Origin: Streptomyces glaucescens
GTDB lineage: Bacteria > Actinomycetota > Actinomycetes > Streptomycetales > Streptomycetaceae
DNA: 64,000 nt
Direction: 5' to 3'
NCBI RefSeq assembly: GCF_000761215.1
Contig: NZ_CP009438.1
Coordinates: forward strand, 6,676,501 to 6,740,500
This document shows, piece after piece, positions 26,162 through 35,072 of this stretch (position 1 is its first letter; each line of letters starts with the position of its first letter). The notes below the pieces were generated by a model. The model did not search any database. It worked only from the letters and a program-made list of their open reading frames with translations, and was not told where the DNA came from. Made by a program: the position numbers and the translations under genes.

Positions 26162-27495
26162 CAGGCGTCCTGCGAGCGGGCCGTGCGGAAGCCGGAGAAG
26201 ATCTGCCGCCGGATCGGATAGTCCCAGTTGCGGAAGGTGCCCCGGCAGGCGACCGGGTCCACGGCGAACGAGCCGCCGCGCAGCACCTTGTGGTCGGAGC
26301 CGAAGAACACCTCCGAGTACTCCTTGTACGGGAACGCCCGGAATCCCGGGTACGGCAGGAAGTCGCTCGCCGTCCACTCCCACACGTCACCGATCAACTG
26401 CCGTACGCCCAGCGGCGACTCGCCGGCCGGGTAGCTCCCGGCGGGCGCCGGGCGCAGATGCCGCTGGCCCAGGTTGGCGTGCTCGGGACCCGGGTCGGCG
26501 TCGCCCCACGGGTAGCGCATCGAGCCGCCCGTCGCGGGATCGTACCGGGCCGCCTTCTCCCACTCGGCCTCCGTGGGCAGCCGCCGCCCGGCCCAGCGGG
26601 CGTACGCGTCCGCCTCGTACCAGCACACGTGCAGCACCGGCTCCTGCGGCGGCACGGCTTCCGTCACCCCGAACCGGCGGCGCAGCCACTGCCCGCCGTC
26701 CCGGCGCCAGAACAGCGGGGCGGTGATGGAGTGGCGGCGGATGTGCGCCCAGCCCTCGGCCGTCCACCAGCGCGGGTCGTCGTAGCCGCCGTCCTCGATG
26801 AACGCCAGGTAGGCGCCGTTGGTGACCGGAGTGGTGTCGATGAAGAAGGGCGGTATCTCCCGCCGGTGCGCGGGCCGTTCGTTGTCCAGGGCCCAGGGCT
26901 CGGTGGAGGTGCCCATGGTGAACGGACCGCCGGGGACGAGGACTTCGGACGGCCCGGTGAACAGGGCGACCGGCTCGGGGTCCGGGGCGGTGAGCGCCTG
27001 CGGGCCGCGGCGCAGCTGATGGGTGATCAGCATGGTCTCGTCGTGCTGCTGTTCGTGCTGCGCGACCATCCCGAAGGCGAACCCCGCCTCGGTCAGCCGG
27101 GTGCCCCGGAAGGAGGCGCCCTCCAGCACGTCCAGGACCCGGCGGCGCACCTGCCCGGCGTAGGCGCGGGCCTCGGCGGGCGGCAGCAGCGGCAGGGACG
27201 GCCGCTCCGCGCGCGGATGCTCGAAGGCGTCGTACAGGGTGTCGATCTCCGGCCGGATCGCCTCCTGCCCGGCGACCGCCCGCAGCAGCCACAGCTCCTC
27301 CTGGTTGCCGATGTGCGCGAGGTCCCAGACCAGCGGGGACATCAGCGGCGAGTGCTGGGCGGTCAGATCGGGGTCGTCGACACAGGTGGTCAGCAGCGTG
27401 GTGCGGTCGCGGGCGGTGGTCAGCGAGGCCAGGGCCCGCTCGCGGAACGCCTCCGGATCGACGTCCGAGGCCGTCCCGGGCGTGGTGTCGGTCAT
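26161..27495 (-). CDS. egtB: hercynine oxygenase (ergothioneine C-S bond synthase)
   Basis: EgtB is a non-haem iron enzyme that couples gamma-glutamylcysteine to hercynine with oxygen. The 444-residue protein combines an N-terminal DinB-like domain and a C-terminal formylglycine-generating-enzyme (sulfatase-modifying) domain. Iron ligands are visible: a His in LAHIGNQEELW (near residue 61) and HEQQHDE (the HX3HXE motif near 147-153). The C-terminal part shows PVTNGAYLAFIEDGGY, RRLPTEAEWEKAARY and FSGFRTAR. Start ATG 27495 overlaps the egtA stop by 4 bases. Confidence 0.94.
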   Translation of the reverse strand: MTDTTPGTASDVDPEAFRERALASLTTARDRTTLLTTCVDDPDLTAQHSPLMSPLVWDLAHIGNQEELWLLRAVAGQEAIRPEIDTLYDAFEHPRAERPSLPLLPPAEARAYAGQVRRRVLDVLEGASFRGTRLTEAGFAFGMVAQHEQQHDETMLITHQLRRGPQALTAPDPEPVALFTGPSEVLVPGGPFTMGTSTEPWALDNERPAHRREIPPFFIDTTPVTNGAYLAFIEDGGYDDPRWWTAEGWAHIRRHSITAPLFWRRDGGQWLRRRFGVTEAVPPQEPVLHVCWYEADAYARWAGRRLPTEAEWEKAARYDPATGGSMRYPWGDADPGPEHANLGQRHLRPAPAGSYPAGESPLGVRQLIGDVWEWTASDFLPYPGFRAFPYKEYSEVFFGSDHKVLRGGSFAVDPVACRGTFRNWDYPIRRQIFSGFRTARSQDA

Positions 27496-28829
27496 CGGTA
27501 CAGGTCCTTCCCGTACGGCAGGGGCAGCTCGTCGGCCGGGCGCGGCCCGGACCCGGTGCGGTCCGTCCCGAGCAACCGGTCCAGCAGGTCGTCGGCGGGA
27601 CAGCGGCCCCGCACCACATAGCGGTCGCGGTACGCCGCGACGGCGTCCGTCACTTCGGACGTGGCGCCGAGCCGGGGCAGCGCCGCCAGCGCCGCCGCGA
27701 AGCACGCCGCGGCCGCCTCGCGCAGCTCCGGGTCGGCCAGTCCGTGGCGGGCCGCGTCGAACCACAGCGGATTGTGCGGCGCGGGCCGCCCGAGGGAGCG
27801 CTCGGCCAGCGGCTTCACCGTGCGGTACGCGGTCTCGGCGGCCTCCGGGTCGTCGAAGAGCGCCGTCGTCACCGCCACCGGCACGATCCAGCCGTCGTCG
27901 CCGGGCTGCGCGTCGATCATCCGCAGCTCCAGGTGACCGCGCGGCCTGACCGGCGGGAACAGCGTGGTCAGGTGGTAGTCGAGGTCGTCGGGGGTCGGCG
28001 GCCGGGGGGTCCCGGACCGGGTCCACTCCCGGAAGGTGAGCCCGTCGGGCACGTCCCAGGGCCCGTCCTCGCGCCGGACGCACATCACCGGCGCGTCCAG
28101 CACCCGGCGGGCCCAGGCGCCGCGCGGATCGGCGTCCAGCACCGGCGCGCCCGCCCGCCCGGCACCGATCTGCGCCCACCGCAGCTGGCGGGTGGACACC
28201 CAGCCGGTGGGCCGGTTCCCGGCCATCGGGGAGTTGGCGAACGCGGCCACCAGCACCGCGCCCAGCTGGTGGGCGAGCCACCAGCGCCGTACGTGGCCGA
28301 GCGGGCCGGGCTCCTCGTACCCCGCGTCCAGGCAGACCTGCACGGAGGCCGAGGCGCACATCATGGCGCGGCCGGCCGGCCCGGTGCGGTCCAGGGAGGT
28401 CTCCATCGCGTCGTAGCGCGGCCGGCGCAGGAACCGGCGGGGCGCGTGCCACGGGTCGTGGCCGATGCCGGCGAGGCCGAGGCCCCGCTCGCGCAGGGCC
28501 GCGCGGACGGCGTCCAGGTCGGCGGAGACGGTGCGCACGCACTCCGTCAGGGAGGCGGCGGGCGGCGAGCTCAGCTCCAGCTGGCCGCCGGGTTCCACGG
28601 TGAGCGCGGACGCCAGGGGGGTGGCGCGCGCGGCGGCGAAGGCCGCTTCGAGTCGTTCGGATGTGACGGGGAGCCGGGGCTGGCGCAGTTCGTGGACCAG
28701 CCACTCCAGTTCGACACCGACGGTGCGCGGCGGCCCGGTCTTGAAGCAGATCCCGCGGATCAGCCCCTCCACCTCCGCCTCGTCGACGGCGGCGCGGGCC
28801 TTCGTACAGTGGCTTGCCGCATCGGACAT
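27492..28829 (-). CDS. egtA: glutamate-cysteine ligase for ergothioneine synthesis
   Basis: EgtA makes gamma-glutamylcysteine, the sulfur donor used by EgtB. The 445-residue protein belongs to the GCS2 family: RTVGVELEWLVHEL (residues about 40-53), QLELSSPPAASLTECV and ASVQVCLDAGYEEPG are recognisable. It is the first gene of the operon. The frame extends to 28970, but the ATG at 28829 has a GAAGGGACCCC site nearby and gives the usual N-terminus. No egtE homologue (the final PLP lyase) is in the window. Mycothiol-producing actinobacteria use the mycobacterial-type five-step path, so egtE is expected elsewhere in the genome. Confidence 0.92.
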   Translation of the reverse strand: MSDAASHCTKARAAVDEAEVEGLIRGICFKTGPPRTVGVELEWLVHELRQPRLPVTSERLEAAFAAARATPLASALTVEPGGQLELSSPPAASLTECVRTVSADLDAVRAALRERGLGLAGIGHDPWHAPRRFLRRPRYDAMETSLDRTGPAGRAMMCASASVQVCLDAGYEEPGPLGHVRRWWLAHQLGAVLVAAFANSPMAGNRPTGWVSTRQLRWAQIGAGRAGAPVLDADPRGAWARRVLDAPVMCVRREDGPWDVPDGLTFREWTRSGTPRPPTPDDLDYHLTTLFPPVRPRGHLELRMIDAQPGDDGWIVPVAVTTALFDDPEAAETAYRTVKPLAERSLGRPAPHNPLWFDAARHGLADPELREAAAACFAAALAALPRLGATSEVTDAVAAYRDRYVVRGRCPADDLLDRLLGTDRTGSGPRPADELPLPYGKDLYR

Positions 28830-29130
28830 ATCGGGGTCCCTTCTCGAGGTCCTCCTGCCACCGGTCCGCGGGCGTCGGCGCCCCGGACCGGTGCACCCGT
28901 CCACCCAAGACGCTCGCGCCCGCTCGCACAAGGGGGCGAAGCGGGATGTTCCGGACGCGGACCGGAGCAATTCCGTGGACGGGAACCGGTGTTGCCCGGA
29001 GGGCCGCTCTCCGTTTCCGGGGCCGGGAAACTCCGTTGCACCGCAGGACCAGGATCGCTCACGATGCGTTCATGAGCACGACGGGGGAGGCCGTGCGGCG
29101 CGCGGTCACGGCGGCTACGGGGGTGGCGCC

Positions 29131-29262
29131 GTGAGCGCGCGCCTGCGCGCCGTCGCGCGCGAGACGGAGCAGATCGTGGCGGCGGGGTCGTACCGGGCGC
29201 CGAACGGCCGCGAGATGTCCCTCGCGGACGCGGTCGAGGCGGCTCGGACGGGCACCCGGCCG
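29131..29262 (+). pseudogene. truncated TIGR02452 (PARG-like macrodomain) gene remnant
   Basis: Translation from the GTG at 29131 gives LRAVARETEQIVAAGSY and NGREMSLADAVEAARTGTRP, which look like the first 44 residues of the TIGR02452/PARG-type microbial family (usually about 270-280 residues). After residue 44 the similarity stops and the frame runs backwards through the 3' end of the amidase gene, which begins 25 bases later. The 5' end seems to survive while the catalytic macrodomain is gone, as if a deletion or insertion joined the two loci. Family recognition is from memory of the N-terminal pattern. Confidence 0.55.
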
Positions 29263-29286
29263 TCCGCACGGCGGTCCCCGGCTCCC

Positions 29287-30711
29287 TCACCCCACCGGGG
29301 AGCGGGCCACCGACCGCTGGGGCGGGCGCCGTTCGTGCCAGCGCAGGTCCGCCTCGAGCTGGGCGGCGAGCGAGACCAGCAGGGGTTCGCTGTGCGCGGG
29401 GCCCAGCAGCTGCGCCCCGACGGGCAGCCCGCCGCGGACGAAACCGGCGGGCACGCCGACACCGGGCCAGCCCAGCACGTTCCACGGCCAGGCGTACGGG
29501 CAGGCGGCGATGATCGCCCGGTCGGTGGCGAGCGGCCCCAGCCCCAGCAGGGCGCCGATCCGCGGCGGGGGAGTGGCCGTCGTCGGCGCGAGGATCACGT
29601 CGTACGACGTGAAGAACCGGCCGATACGGCGGTGCAGCGCCGCCTCCGCCCGCCGTGCCGCCTTCAGCGGGGGCCCGCCGAGCACCCGTCCGAGCCGGGC
29701 GGCACTGCGGGTGCGCGGGTCGAGCAGGGCCGGATCGGGTGCCTCGCGCGCCCACTCGGCGATGCCCGCGGTGGCCCGCGGCACGAAGGCCAGCCCGATC
29801 TGCCCGTACGGCGGGTCCGCCTCCTCGACGATGTGGCCCGCCGCGCTCAGCCTCTCCGCCAGTTCGGTGACCCGGGCGCGGATCTCCGGGTCGAGCCGGG
29901 CGGGCAGAGCGGTGAACGGCGGTCTGAGGGAGAGCGCGACGCGCAGCCGGCCGGGGTCGCGGCCGGCCGCCTCGGAGATCCGCAGCGCCGGCGGCCGGTG
30001 CGGGTCACGCGCGTGGTTGCCGCTGGCCGCGTCCAGCAGCAGGGCCGCGTCCGCCACCGTGCGGGCGAGCGGGCCGTTGACCGTGATGCCCTGGAAGGAC
30101 TCGCCGCGCGGCCAGGTCGAGATCCGCCCGCGCTGCGGCTTGATGCCGACCAGATGGGTCCAGGAGGCGGGGATGCGCACCGAACCGGCCCCGTCCGAGC
30201 CCAGCGCGGCCGGGACCAGGCCCGCCGCGACCGCCGCCGCGCTGCCGCCGGAGGAGCCGCCCGGCGTGTGCTCCGGGTTCCACGGGTTGCGGGTCGCGCC
30301 GAACGCGGGCCCCTCGGTGAACGGCCACTGCCCCAGCTCACAGGTGTTGGTCTTGCCGACGATCACCGCGCCGGCCGCCCGCAGCCGCCGTACCGCCTCG
30401 CCGTCCTCGGCGGCCGGCGGGAAGGAGCCCCGGCAGCCGAACGCGGTGGGCTCGCCCGCCACGTCCATGTCGTCCTTGACGGCGACGGGCACCCCGAGCA
30501 ACGGCAGGCGCACCCCCGCGGCCAGCTCCCGGTCCGCCGCCTCGGCCTCGGCGAGCGCCGCCTCGGCCCGGACGATCCGGAAGGCGTTGAGGGAGCCCTG
30601 ACTCGCCTCGATGCGGGCCAGCGCCTGGGCGACGAGCGTCCGGGACGTGACCTCCCCGGCGGCCAGTGCGCGAGCGGTCTCCGCCAGACCTGCGGAAGGG
30701 GCGAGCGTCAT
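29287..30711 (-). CDS. amidase (amidase-signature family)
   Basis: The 474-residue product has the Ser-cisSer-Lys catalytic set: Lys in VPVAVKDDMDVAG (near residue 78) and the serine-rich loop GGSSGGSAAAVAAG (near 150-163). Related enzymes hydrolyse amides such as indoleacetamide, aryl amides or the GatA glutamine; no GatB/C is adjacent, so it is a stand-alone amidase with unknown substrate. The frame is open to 31860 but the ATG at 30711 has a CGGAGGTG ribosome site. A short palindrome 27-38 bases upstream (30738-30749) may be an operator. Confidence 0.86.
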   Translation of the reverse strand: MTLAPSAGLAETARALAAGEVTSRTLVAQALARIEASQGSLNAFRIVRAEAALAEAEAADRELAAGVRLPLLGVPVAVKDDMDVAGEPTAFGCRGSFPPAAEDGEAVRRLRAAGAVIVGKTNTCELGQWPFTEGPAFGATRNPWNPEHTPGGSSGGSAAAVAAGLVPAALGSDGAGSVRIPASWTHLVGIKPQRGRISTWPRGESFQGITVNGPLARTVADAALLLDAASGNHARDPHRPPALRISEAAGRDPGRLRVALSLRPPFTALPARLDPEIRARVTELAERLSAAGHIVEEADPPYGQIGLAFVPRATAGIAEWAREAPDPALLDPRTRSAARLGRVLGGPPLKAARRAEAALHRRIGRFFTSYDVILAPTTATPPPRIGALLGLGPLATDRAIIAACPYAWPWNVLGWPGVGVPAGFVRGGLPVGAQLLGPAHSEPLLVSLAAQLEADLRWHERRPPQRSVARSPVG

Positions 30712-30737
30712 GCGGGACACCTCCGGGAGCGGTTGTC

Positions 30738-30749
30738 TACCGAACGGTA
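30738..30749. promoter_or_regulatory. candidate operator upstream of the amidase
   Basis: TACCGAACGGTA has 5-base arms (TACCG/CGGTA) and two central A bases. It resembles TetR-family half sites and sits in the 5' leader or promoter zone of the amidase gene. It is short, so chance is a real alternative. Confidence 0.3.
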
Positions 30750-31008
30750 ACCTCTTGTGGCCGCGCGTGGAACGCCTGCGCGGCGAGCGGCCGTTCACCG
30801 CGCGCCACGGCCTTTCCGGTAGGCGCGAACGGCCCCTCCCAAACCACGGGCGCGCCCGCCGCGCCTTCCCGCCCCGTACCGCACGCGGACTCGGTACGCC
30901 GCGGACCGGCCGCCGGCTCGCTGCCGACCCGCCGGGTCGGACAGCGATGGCGCGCTGTGACCGAACGATCCCAGAATGGGGGGAACCGTCCGGACGGAGG
31001 GCAGACCC

Positions 31009-31809
31009 ATGGCACAGGACGCCACCTCGCCGAGCAGGCTGCGCAGCAACCGCGCCACGCTGCCCCACAAGGTGGGCTACGCCCTGCGCCACCCCGCCCG
31101 TGTGGCGCCGTATCTGCGCCGGGCCGGGCGGGACGCCTGGCTGCGCCTGATCCACCCCGACCACGTCGGCTACTACCGGGCGGTCATGGCGTCCGACACC
31201 CGCCGCGACCCCGAGGCCGCGGTCGGCAGCCGCAGCCACGACCGGTGGCTGGCCCTGGGCGCGATGCAGTTCGACTACCTGCTGGAGCACGGTCTGCGCC
31301 CCGGGCACCGCATGCTCGACATCGGCTGCGGCAACCTGCGCGGCGGCTGGCGCTTCATCGACTACCTGGACACGGGCAACTACTACGGCATCGACATCTC
31401 GCCCGACATCCTCATCGCGGCGAAGAAGACGCTCGCCGAGCGCGGGCTCCAGGACAAGCTGCCGCACCTGACCATCACCGGCGACCTGACCCTGGACTTC
31501 CTGCCCGACGCGCACTTCGACGTGGTGCACGCGCACAGCGTCTTCTCCCACTCCCCGCTGGAGGTCATCGAGGAGTGCCTCGCCCACGTCGGCAGGGTGC
31601 TGAAGCCGGACGGCTTCTTCGACTTCACCTTCGACCGTACCGAGGGCACCGAGCACCAGGTGCTGCGCGAGGACTTCTACTACCGCACCGAGACCCTGCT
31701 GGCCGTGGCCCGCCGCCACGGTCTGCACGGCCGGTTCATGGAGGACTGGGAGCGTCGGCCCCACGGCCAGTCGAAGATCCGCGTCAGTCGTTCGCCGGTG
31801 CCTCGGTGA
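31009..31809 (+). CDS. class I SAM-dependent methyltransferase
   Basis: The 266-residue product has an N-terminal helical region of about 75 residues and a class I methyltransferase fold. MLDIGCGNLRGGWRFIDYL (near residue 100) is the SAM glycine loop, YYGIDISPDILIAAKK the second strand, and VVHAHSVFSHSPLEVIEECL the motif-IV region. The Asn-Leu-Arg-Gly variation is common in methyltransferases acting on glycans or glycolipids, but the acceptor is unknown. The ATG at 31009 follows GGAGGGCAG. The last 26 bases overlap the 3' end of the convergent VOC gene. Confidence 0.82.
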   Translation: MAQDATSPSRLRSNRATLPHKVGYALRHPARVAPYLRRAGRDAWLRLIHPDHVGYYRAVMASDTRRDPEAAVGSRSHDRWLALGAMQFDYLLEHGLRPGHRMLDIGCGNLRGGWRFIDYLDTGNYYGIDISPDILIAAKKTLAERGLQDKLPHLTITGDLTLDFLPDAHFDVVHAHSVFSHSPLEVIEECLAHVGRVLKPDGFFDFTFDRTEGTEHQVLREDFYYRTETLLAVARRHGLHGRFMEDWERRPHGQSKIRVSRSPVPR

Positions 31810-32203
31810 TGTCGACCATCCAGGTGACGCCGAAGCGGTCCGTGCACATGCCGAACACATCGCCCCACATCTGCTTCTCCAGCGGCACGGAGACCGAGGC
31901 GCCGGCCGACAGCTTCTCCCAGTAGCCGCGCAGCTCGGCGGCGTCGTCCCCGCTCAGGCTCACCGCGAAGGCGTTCCCGGGGGTGTGCTCCATGCCGGGC
32001 GGGGTGTCGGCGCCCATCAGGGTGTAGCCGGCCGGGGTCTCCAGCATGCCGTGCATGATCTTGTCGGCCTCCGCTGCCTCCGGCCGGCCGAACTCGCCGA
32101 AGGTGCTGAGCGTGAGCGTGCCGCCGAACACGTCCGCGTAGAACTCCATGGCCTGCCGGGCATCGCCGTCGAAGCTGAGGTACGGGTTGAGACGCGAGGG
32201 CAT
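31784..32203 (-). CDS. VOC-family PhnB-like protein
   Basis: The 139-residue protein is a single vicinal-oxygen-chelate (glyoxalase-like) domain of the PhnB/3-demethylubiquinone-methyltransferase-like set: NPYLSFDGDARQAMEFYADVFGG at the start (residues 5-27 in sections), GADTPPGMEHTPGN in the middle and DRFGVTWMVDI at the end. Many members bind metals or small drugs; some act in resistance, most are unassigned. The ATG at 32203 gives the standard start. Confidence 0.82.
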   Translation of the reverse strand: MPSRLNPYLSFDGDARQAMEFYADVFGGTLTLSTFGEFGRPEAAEADKIMHGMLETPAGYTLMGADTPPGMEHTPGNAFAVSLSGDDAAELRGYWEKLSAGASVSVPLEKQMWGDVFGMCTDRFGVTWMVDITEAPAND

Positions 32204-32414
32204 GCGGCCTCCAGGACGGAACGTGTCGAACCGGGCGAACCGGATGAATCGCCGGACGGGCGCAGAGTAGCGCGGGACGTGCCGCGCTACGGCGGATTGC
32301 CCGCGACCGGGGTCGTGGCGTGGCCCGCGTACGCTGTCCGCGGTACCGGCGGGGCGCCCCCACGAGGCGGCGCCCGGCCCGGCGAGCCGTCGTACCCGAC
32401 GCCGAAGGAGCCCG

Positions 32415-33305
32415 ATGAACCCCGGCCCCACCGCGCCCCGTGCCACGCACACCGCGCTGCTGGAGGACTTCTCCCTGGAGATGACCGGCAAGGACGTGCC
32501 GCACCTGGAGGAGGCGCACCACCTCGTCCCGCCGGGCACCCGCATCAACGTGACCTTCCTCGGCAACGAGGACCTGCGGATGCGCCTGGCCGCCGCGCGG
32601 GCCGTGAAGCGGCTGGGCTTCGTGCCGGTCCCGCACCTCTCGGCCCGCCGCCTGGCCTCCCGGGCCGAGCTGGAGGAGTTCCTGGAGGGGCTGCGCGCCG
32701 ACGGCACCGGCGAGCACGTGTTCGTGGTCGGGGGTGACCCGGCCCGGCCGCACGGCCCGTACGAGGACGCGCTCGCCGTCATCCGGACCGGACTGCTGGA
32801 GCGGTACGGCGTCCGCCACGTCGGCGTCAGCGGCTACCCGGAGGGCCACCCCGCGATCGCCGGGCCCGTGCTGTGGACCGCGCTGGCCGACAAGACCGCG
32901 GCGCTCGCGCGGCGGCGGCTCGGCGGGCATGTGATCACCCAGTTCGGCTTCGATGCCGGCCCGGTGCTCTCCTGGGTGGCCGAGACCCGCGGGCGCGGGA
33001 TCGACCTGCCGGTCCGGATCGGCGTGCCCGGACCGGCCGGGGTCCGGCGGCTGGTGTCGTACGCCACCCGCTTCGGTGTCGGCACCAGCGCCTCCATCGC
33101 CCGGAAGTACGGCTTCTCCCTCACCAACCTGATGGCCACGGCCGGCCCGGACCGGTTCCTGCGGGACCTGGCCGCCGGGTACGACCCGGCCGTCCACGGC
33201 GACCTGAGGGTGCACTTCTACACGTTCGGCGGCCTGAGGGCGACCGCGGAGTGGGTGGCGGGGTTCGCCGCGCGGCCCGCGGCGGAGTCCGGGGCGGGCG
33301 CCTGA
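32415..33305 (+). CDS. methylenetetrahydrofolate reductase-like protein
   Basis: The 296-residue product has the MTHFR-type TIM barrel: SLEMTGKDVPHLEEAHHL, RINVTFLGNEDLRM, VFVVGGDPARPHGPYEDALAVI (residues about 107-128) and VITQFGFDAGPVLSWV. It seems to differ from MetF in its N-terminal region, and resembles MTHFR-like proteins tied to one-carbon degradation. It could reduce methylene-tetrahydrofolate or act on another folate. It is a single gene; the upstream 200 bases are shared with the VOC gene start. Confidence 0.8.
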   Translation: MNPGPTAPRATHTALLEDFSLEMTGKDVPHLEEAHHLVPPGTRINVTFLGNEDLRMRLAAARAVKRLGFVPVPHLSARRLASRAELEEFLEGLRADGTGEHVFVVGGDPARPHGPYEDALAVIRTGLLERYGVRHVGVSGYPEGHPAIAGPVLWTALADKTAALARRRLGGHVITQFGFDAGPVLSWVAETRGRGIDLPVRIGVPGPAGVRRLVSYATRFGVGTSASIARKYGFSLTNLMATAGPDRFLRDLAAGYDPAVHGDLRVHFYTFGGLRATAEWVAGFAARPAAESGAGA

Positions 33306-33435
33306 CGCCCGGGCCGGGACCGGTGCCCGCGCGGTGAGCGGCAAAAGGGCCGCGGCGACGGGGGGAGCGGCCGCGGTGGCGGCGGCCCCGACGAGGGGGC
33401 AGGGCCGCCATGACGGGGAGGGCCGCGACGACGGC

Positions 33436-33465
33436 GAGGGGCCGGAGCGTCGGCTCCGGCCCCTC
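33436..33465. terminator. hairpin between MTHFR-like and FMN reductase genes
   Basis: A perfect inverted repeat with 13-base arms (33436-33448, 33453-33465) and a GTCG loop ends 18 bases before the 3' end of the reductase gene. It probably terminates transcription from both sides. Confidence 0.7.
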
Positions 33466-33483
33466 GGTGCGGGTGTGGCGCGG

Positions 33484-34038
33484 TCAGGCCGCGGCGGCCT
33501 CGCCGTGCAGCCGCGCGACGACCTCGGTCAGCTGCGCGGCGACCTCGGCGTCGTCGGCCGGGTGGGTCTCGGCGAAGCGCTGGAGCGAGCCCGGGATGGA
33601 GAGCTTGACGTCCTCCAGCACCTTGCCGCCCGCGACGCCGACGGACTTGCGGGTGTCGTCGTGCGCCCAGACACCGCCGTACTGGCCGAACGCGGTGCCG
33701 ACCACGGCGACCGCCTTGCCGACGACGGCGCCGGCGCCGTACGGGCGGGACAGCCAGTCGATGGCGTTCTTCAGCACGGCCGGCATGGTGCCGTTGTACT
33801 CGGGGGTGAACAGCAGCAGCGCGTCGGCGGCGGCCACGGCCTCGCGCAGCCGGAGGGCGGCGGCCGGCACCGAGCCCTCGACGTCGATGTCCTCGTTGTA
33901 GAACGGGATGTCGGCCAGGCCCTCGAACAGCTGGATGTCGGCGCCCTCGGGAGCGTGCTTGACGGCGGCCTCGGCGAGCTGGCGGTTGTGCGAACCGGCG
34001 CGGAGGCTGCCGACGAGCGCGAGGATGCGAACGGACAT
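33484..34038 (-). CDS. NADPH-dependent FMN reductase
   Basis: The 184-residue flavodoxin-fold protein has the phosphate-binding loop GSLRAGSHNRQLAEA (near residue 11) and LLFTPEYNGTMPAVLKNAIDWLSRP (residues about 75-99, in pieces), the FMN/NAD signature of this family (chromate, azo or quinone reductases). It probably detoxifies quinones or supplies reduced flavin. It diverges from a TetR gene with two matching palindromes between them, so it is probably repressed by that TetR. Confidence 0.88.
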   Translation of the reverse strand: MSVRILALVGSLRAGSHNRQLAEAAVKHAPEGADIQLFEGLADIPFYNEDIDVEGSVPAAALRLREAVAAADALLLFTPEYNGTMPAVLKNAIDWLSRPYGAGAVVGKAVAVVGTAFGQYGGVWAHDDTRKSVGVAGGKVLEDVKLSIPGSLQRFAETHPADDAEVAAQLTEVVARLHGEAAAA

Positions 34039-34091
34039 GGGAACTCCCGATGACTGAGAAAAACGGCGGTTGGGCGGGCCCGGTTCGATCC

Positions 34092-34138
34092 GGACCGGGG
34101 TCCGTTTAATGTTGTAGCAGGTAACCGGACCGCGGTCC
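34092..34138. promoter_or_regulatory. paired TetR operators between the FMN reductase and tetR genes
   Basis: GGACCGCGGTCC (34127-34138) is a perfect 12-base palindrome; with its flanks (34123-34142, AACCGGACCGCGGTCCAGTT) only one pair breaks symmetry. GGACCGGGGTCC (34092-34103) is a near copy 35 bases away. The first overlaps likely -35 boxes of both divergent genes. Confidence 0.7.
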
Positions 34139-34169
34139 AGTTTCATTCCCGATGCTTTACGCTGTCTTC

Positions 34170-34844
34170 ATGTCCGCCTCCCTGCCACCCTTCCCGCCGC
34201 CCCAGAAGCCCGTGGCCGCCCCCGAGCTGCTGGAGCTCGGTTCCCGCGGACAGGAACCCTGCCTGCGGGCCGACGCCGCGCGCAACCGGGCCCGGCTGCT
34301 GGAGGCGGCCGCCCGGCTGATCGCCGAGCACGGCGCGGCCGGGGTCACGATGGAGGCGGTGGCCGCGGCGGCGAAGGTGGGCAAGGGGACGGTCTTCCGG
34401 CGCTTCGGTGACCGCGTCGGCCTGCTCACCGCGCTGCTCGACCACTCCGAGCGCACGTTCCAGGCATCGTTCCTCAGCGGGCCGCCGCCGCTCGGCCCCG
34501 GCGCCCCGCCCGTGGACCGGCTGAACGCGTTCGGGCACGCCACCCTGCGCCACGCGGCCAAGTCGCTCGAACTCCAGATCGCGGCCGAGCCCACCCCGGA
34601 CCGCCGCTTCACCGCACCGCCCCGGCGGCTGCTGCGCGGCCACGTCATGATGCTGCTGCGGCAGGTGGTCCCCGAGGCCGACTGCGAACTGCTCGCCCTG
34701 ACGCTGATGGGCTATCTCGACCCGGTCGCCGTCCAGCACCTCACCCAGCAGTGCGGCATGCCACTGGACCGTCTGGAGGCCGGCTGGACCGACCTGGTCA
34801 CCCGGGTCACGGGCAGGGAACCGGCCGCCGCCGCGGAGCGCTGA
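34170..34844 (+). CDS. TetR-family repressor
   Basis: The 224-residue protein has a proline-rich N-terminal extension of about 30 residues. The DNA-binding domain follows (RNRARLLEAAARLIAEHG and VTMEAVAAAAKVGKGTVFRRFG, residues about 39-82), then a divergent ligand domain. It is probably the repressor of the divergent FMN reductase and of itself. ATG 34170 is chosen; another ATG lies six codons earlier (34152). TACGCT (34158-34163) could be a -10, which would put transcription start at or next to the 34170 ATG and make this mRNA leaderless. Confidence 0.85.
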   Translation: MSASLPPFPPPQKPVAAPELLELGSRGQEPCLRADAARNRARLLEAAARLIAEHGAAGVTMEAVAAAAKVGKGTVFRRFGDRVGLLTALLDHSERTFQASFLSGPPPLGPGAPPVDRLNAFGHATLRHAAKSLELQIAAEPTPDRRFTAPPRRLLRGHVMMLLRQVVPEADCELLALTLMGYLDPVAVQHLTQQCGMPLDRLEAGWTDLVTRVTGREPAAAAER

Positions 34845-35072
34845 CCCGCGCGGGGCGCGCGCGAAGCCGGCCGGAGGGCGGGAGAGGACGCACCGGGGCT
34901 GCGAGACAGGCCGAAAGGCGGGAGAGGACGTACGGGGGGCGCGAGGTCAGCCGCAGCGCCGGCGAGGAGCTACCGGGGCGCGCGAGGGGCGCGCGAGGTG
35001 ATCCGGGGGCGGCCGACGGCGCTTCGCGTGCGCCCGGGGGTGCCCGGCCCGCCGCCTCGGGGCTCTGCCAAG

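Noticed and set aside
29072..29134. A 20-codon frame just upstream of the TIGR02452 remnant, with GTGA overlap
   Set aside because: No ribosome site or recognisable product. It could be a leader peptide, but nothing beyond the overlap supports it.
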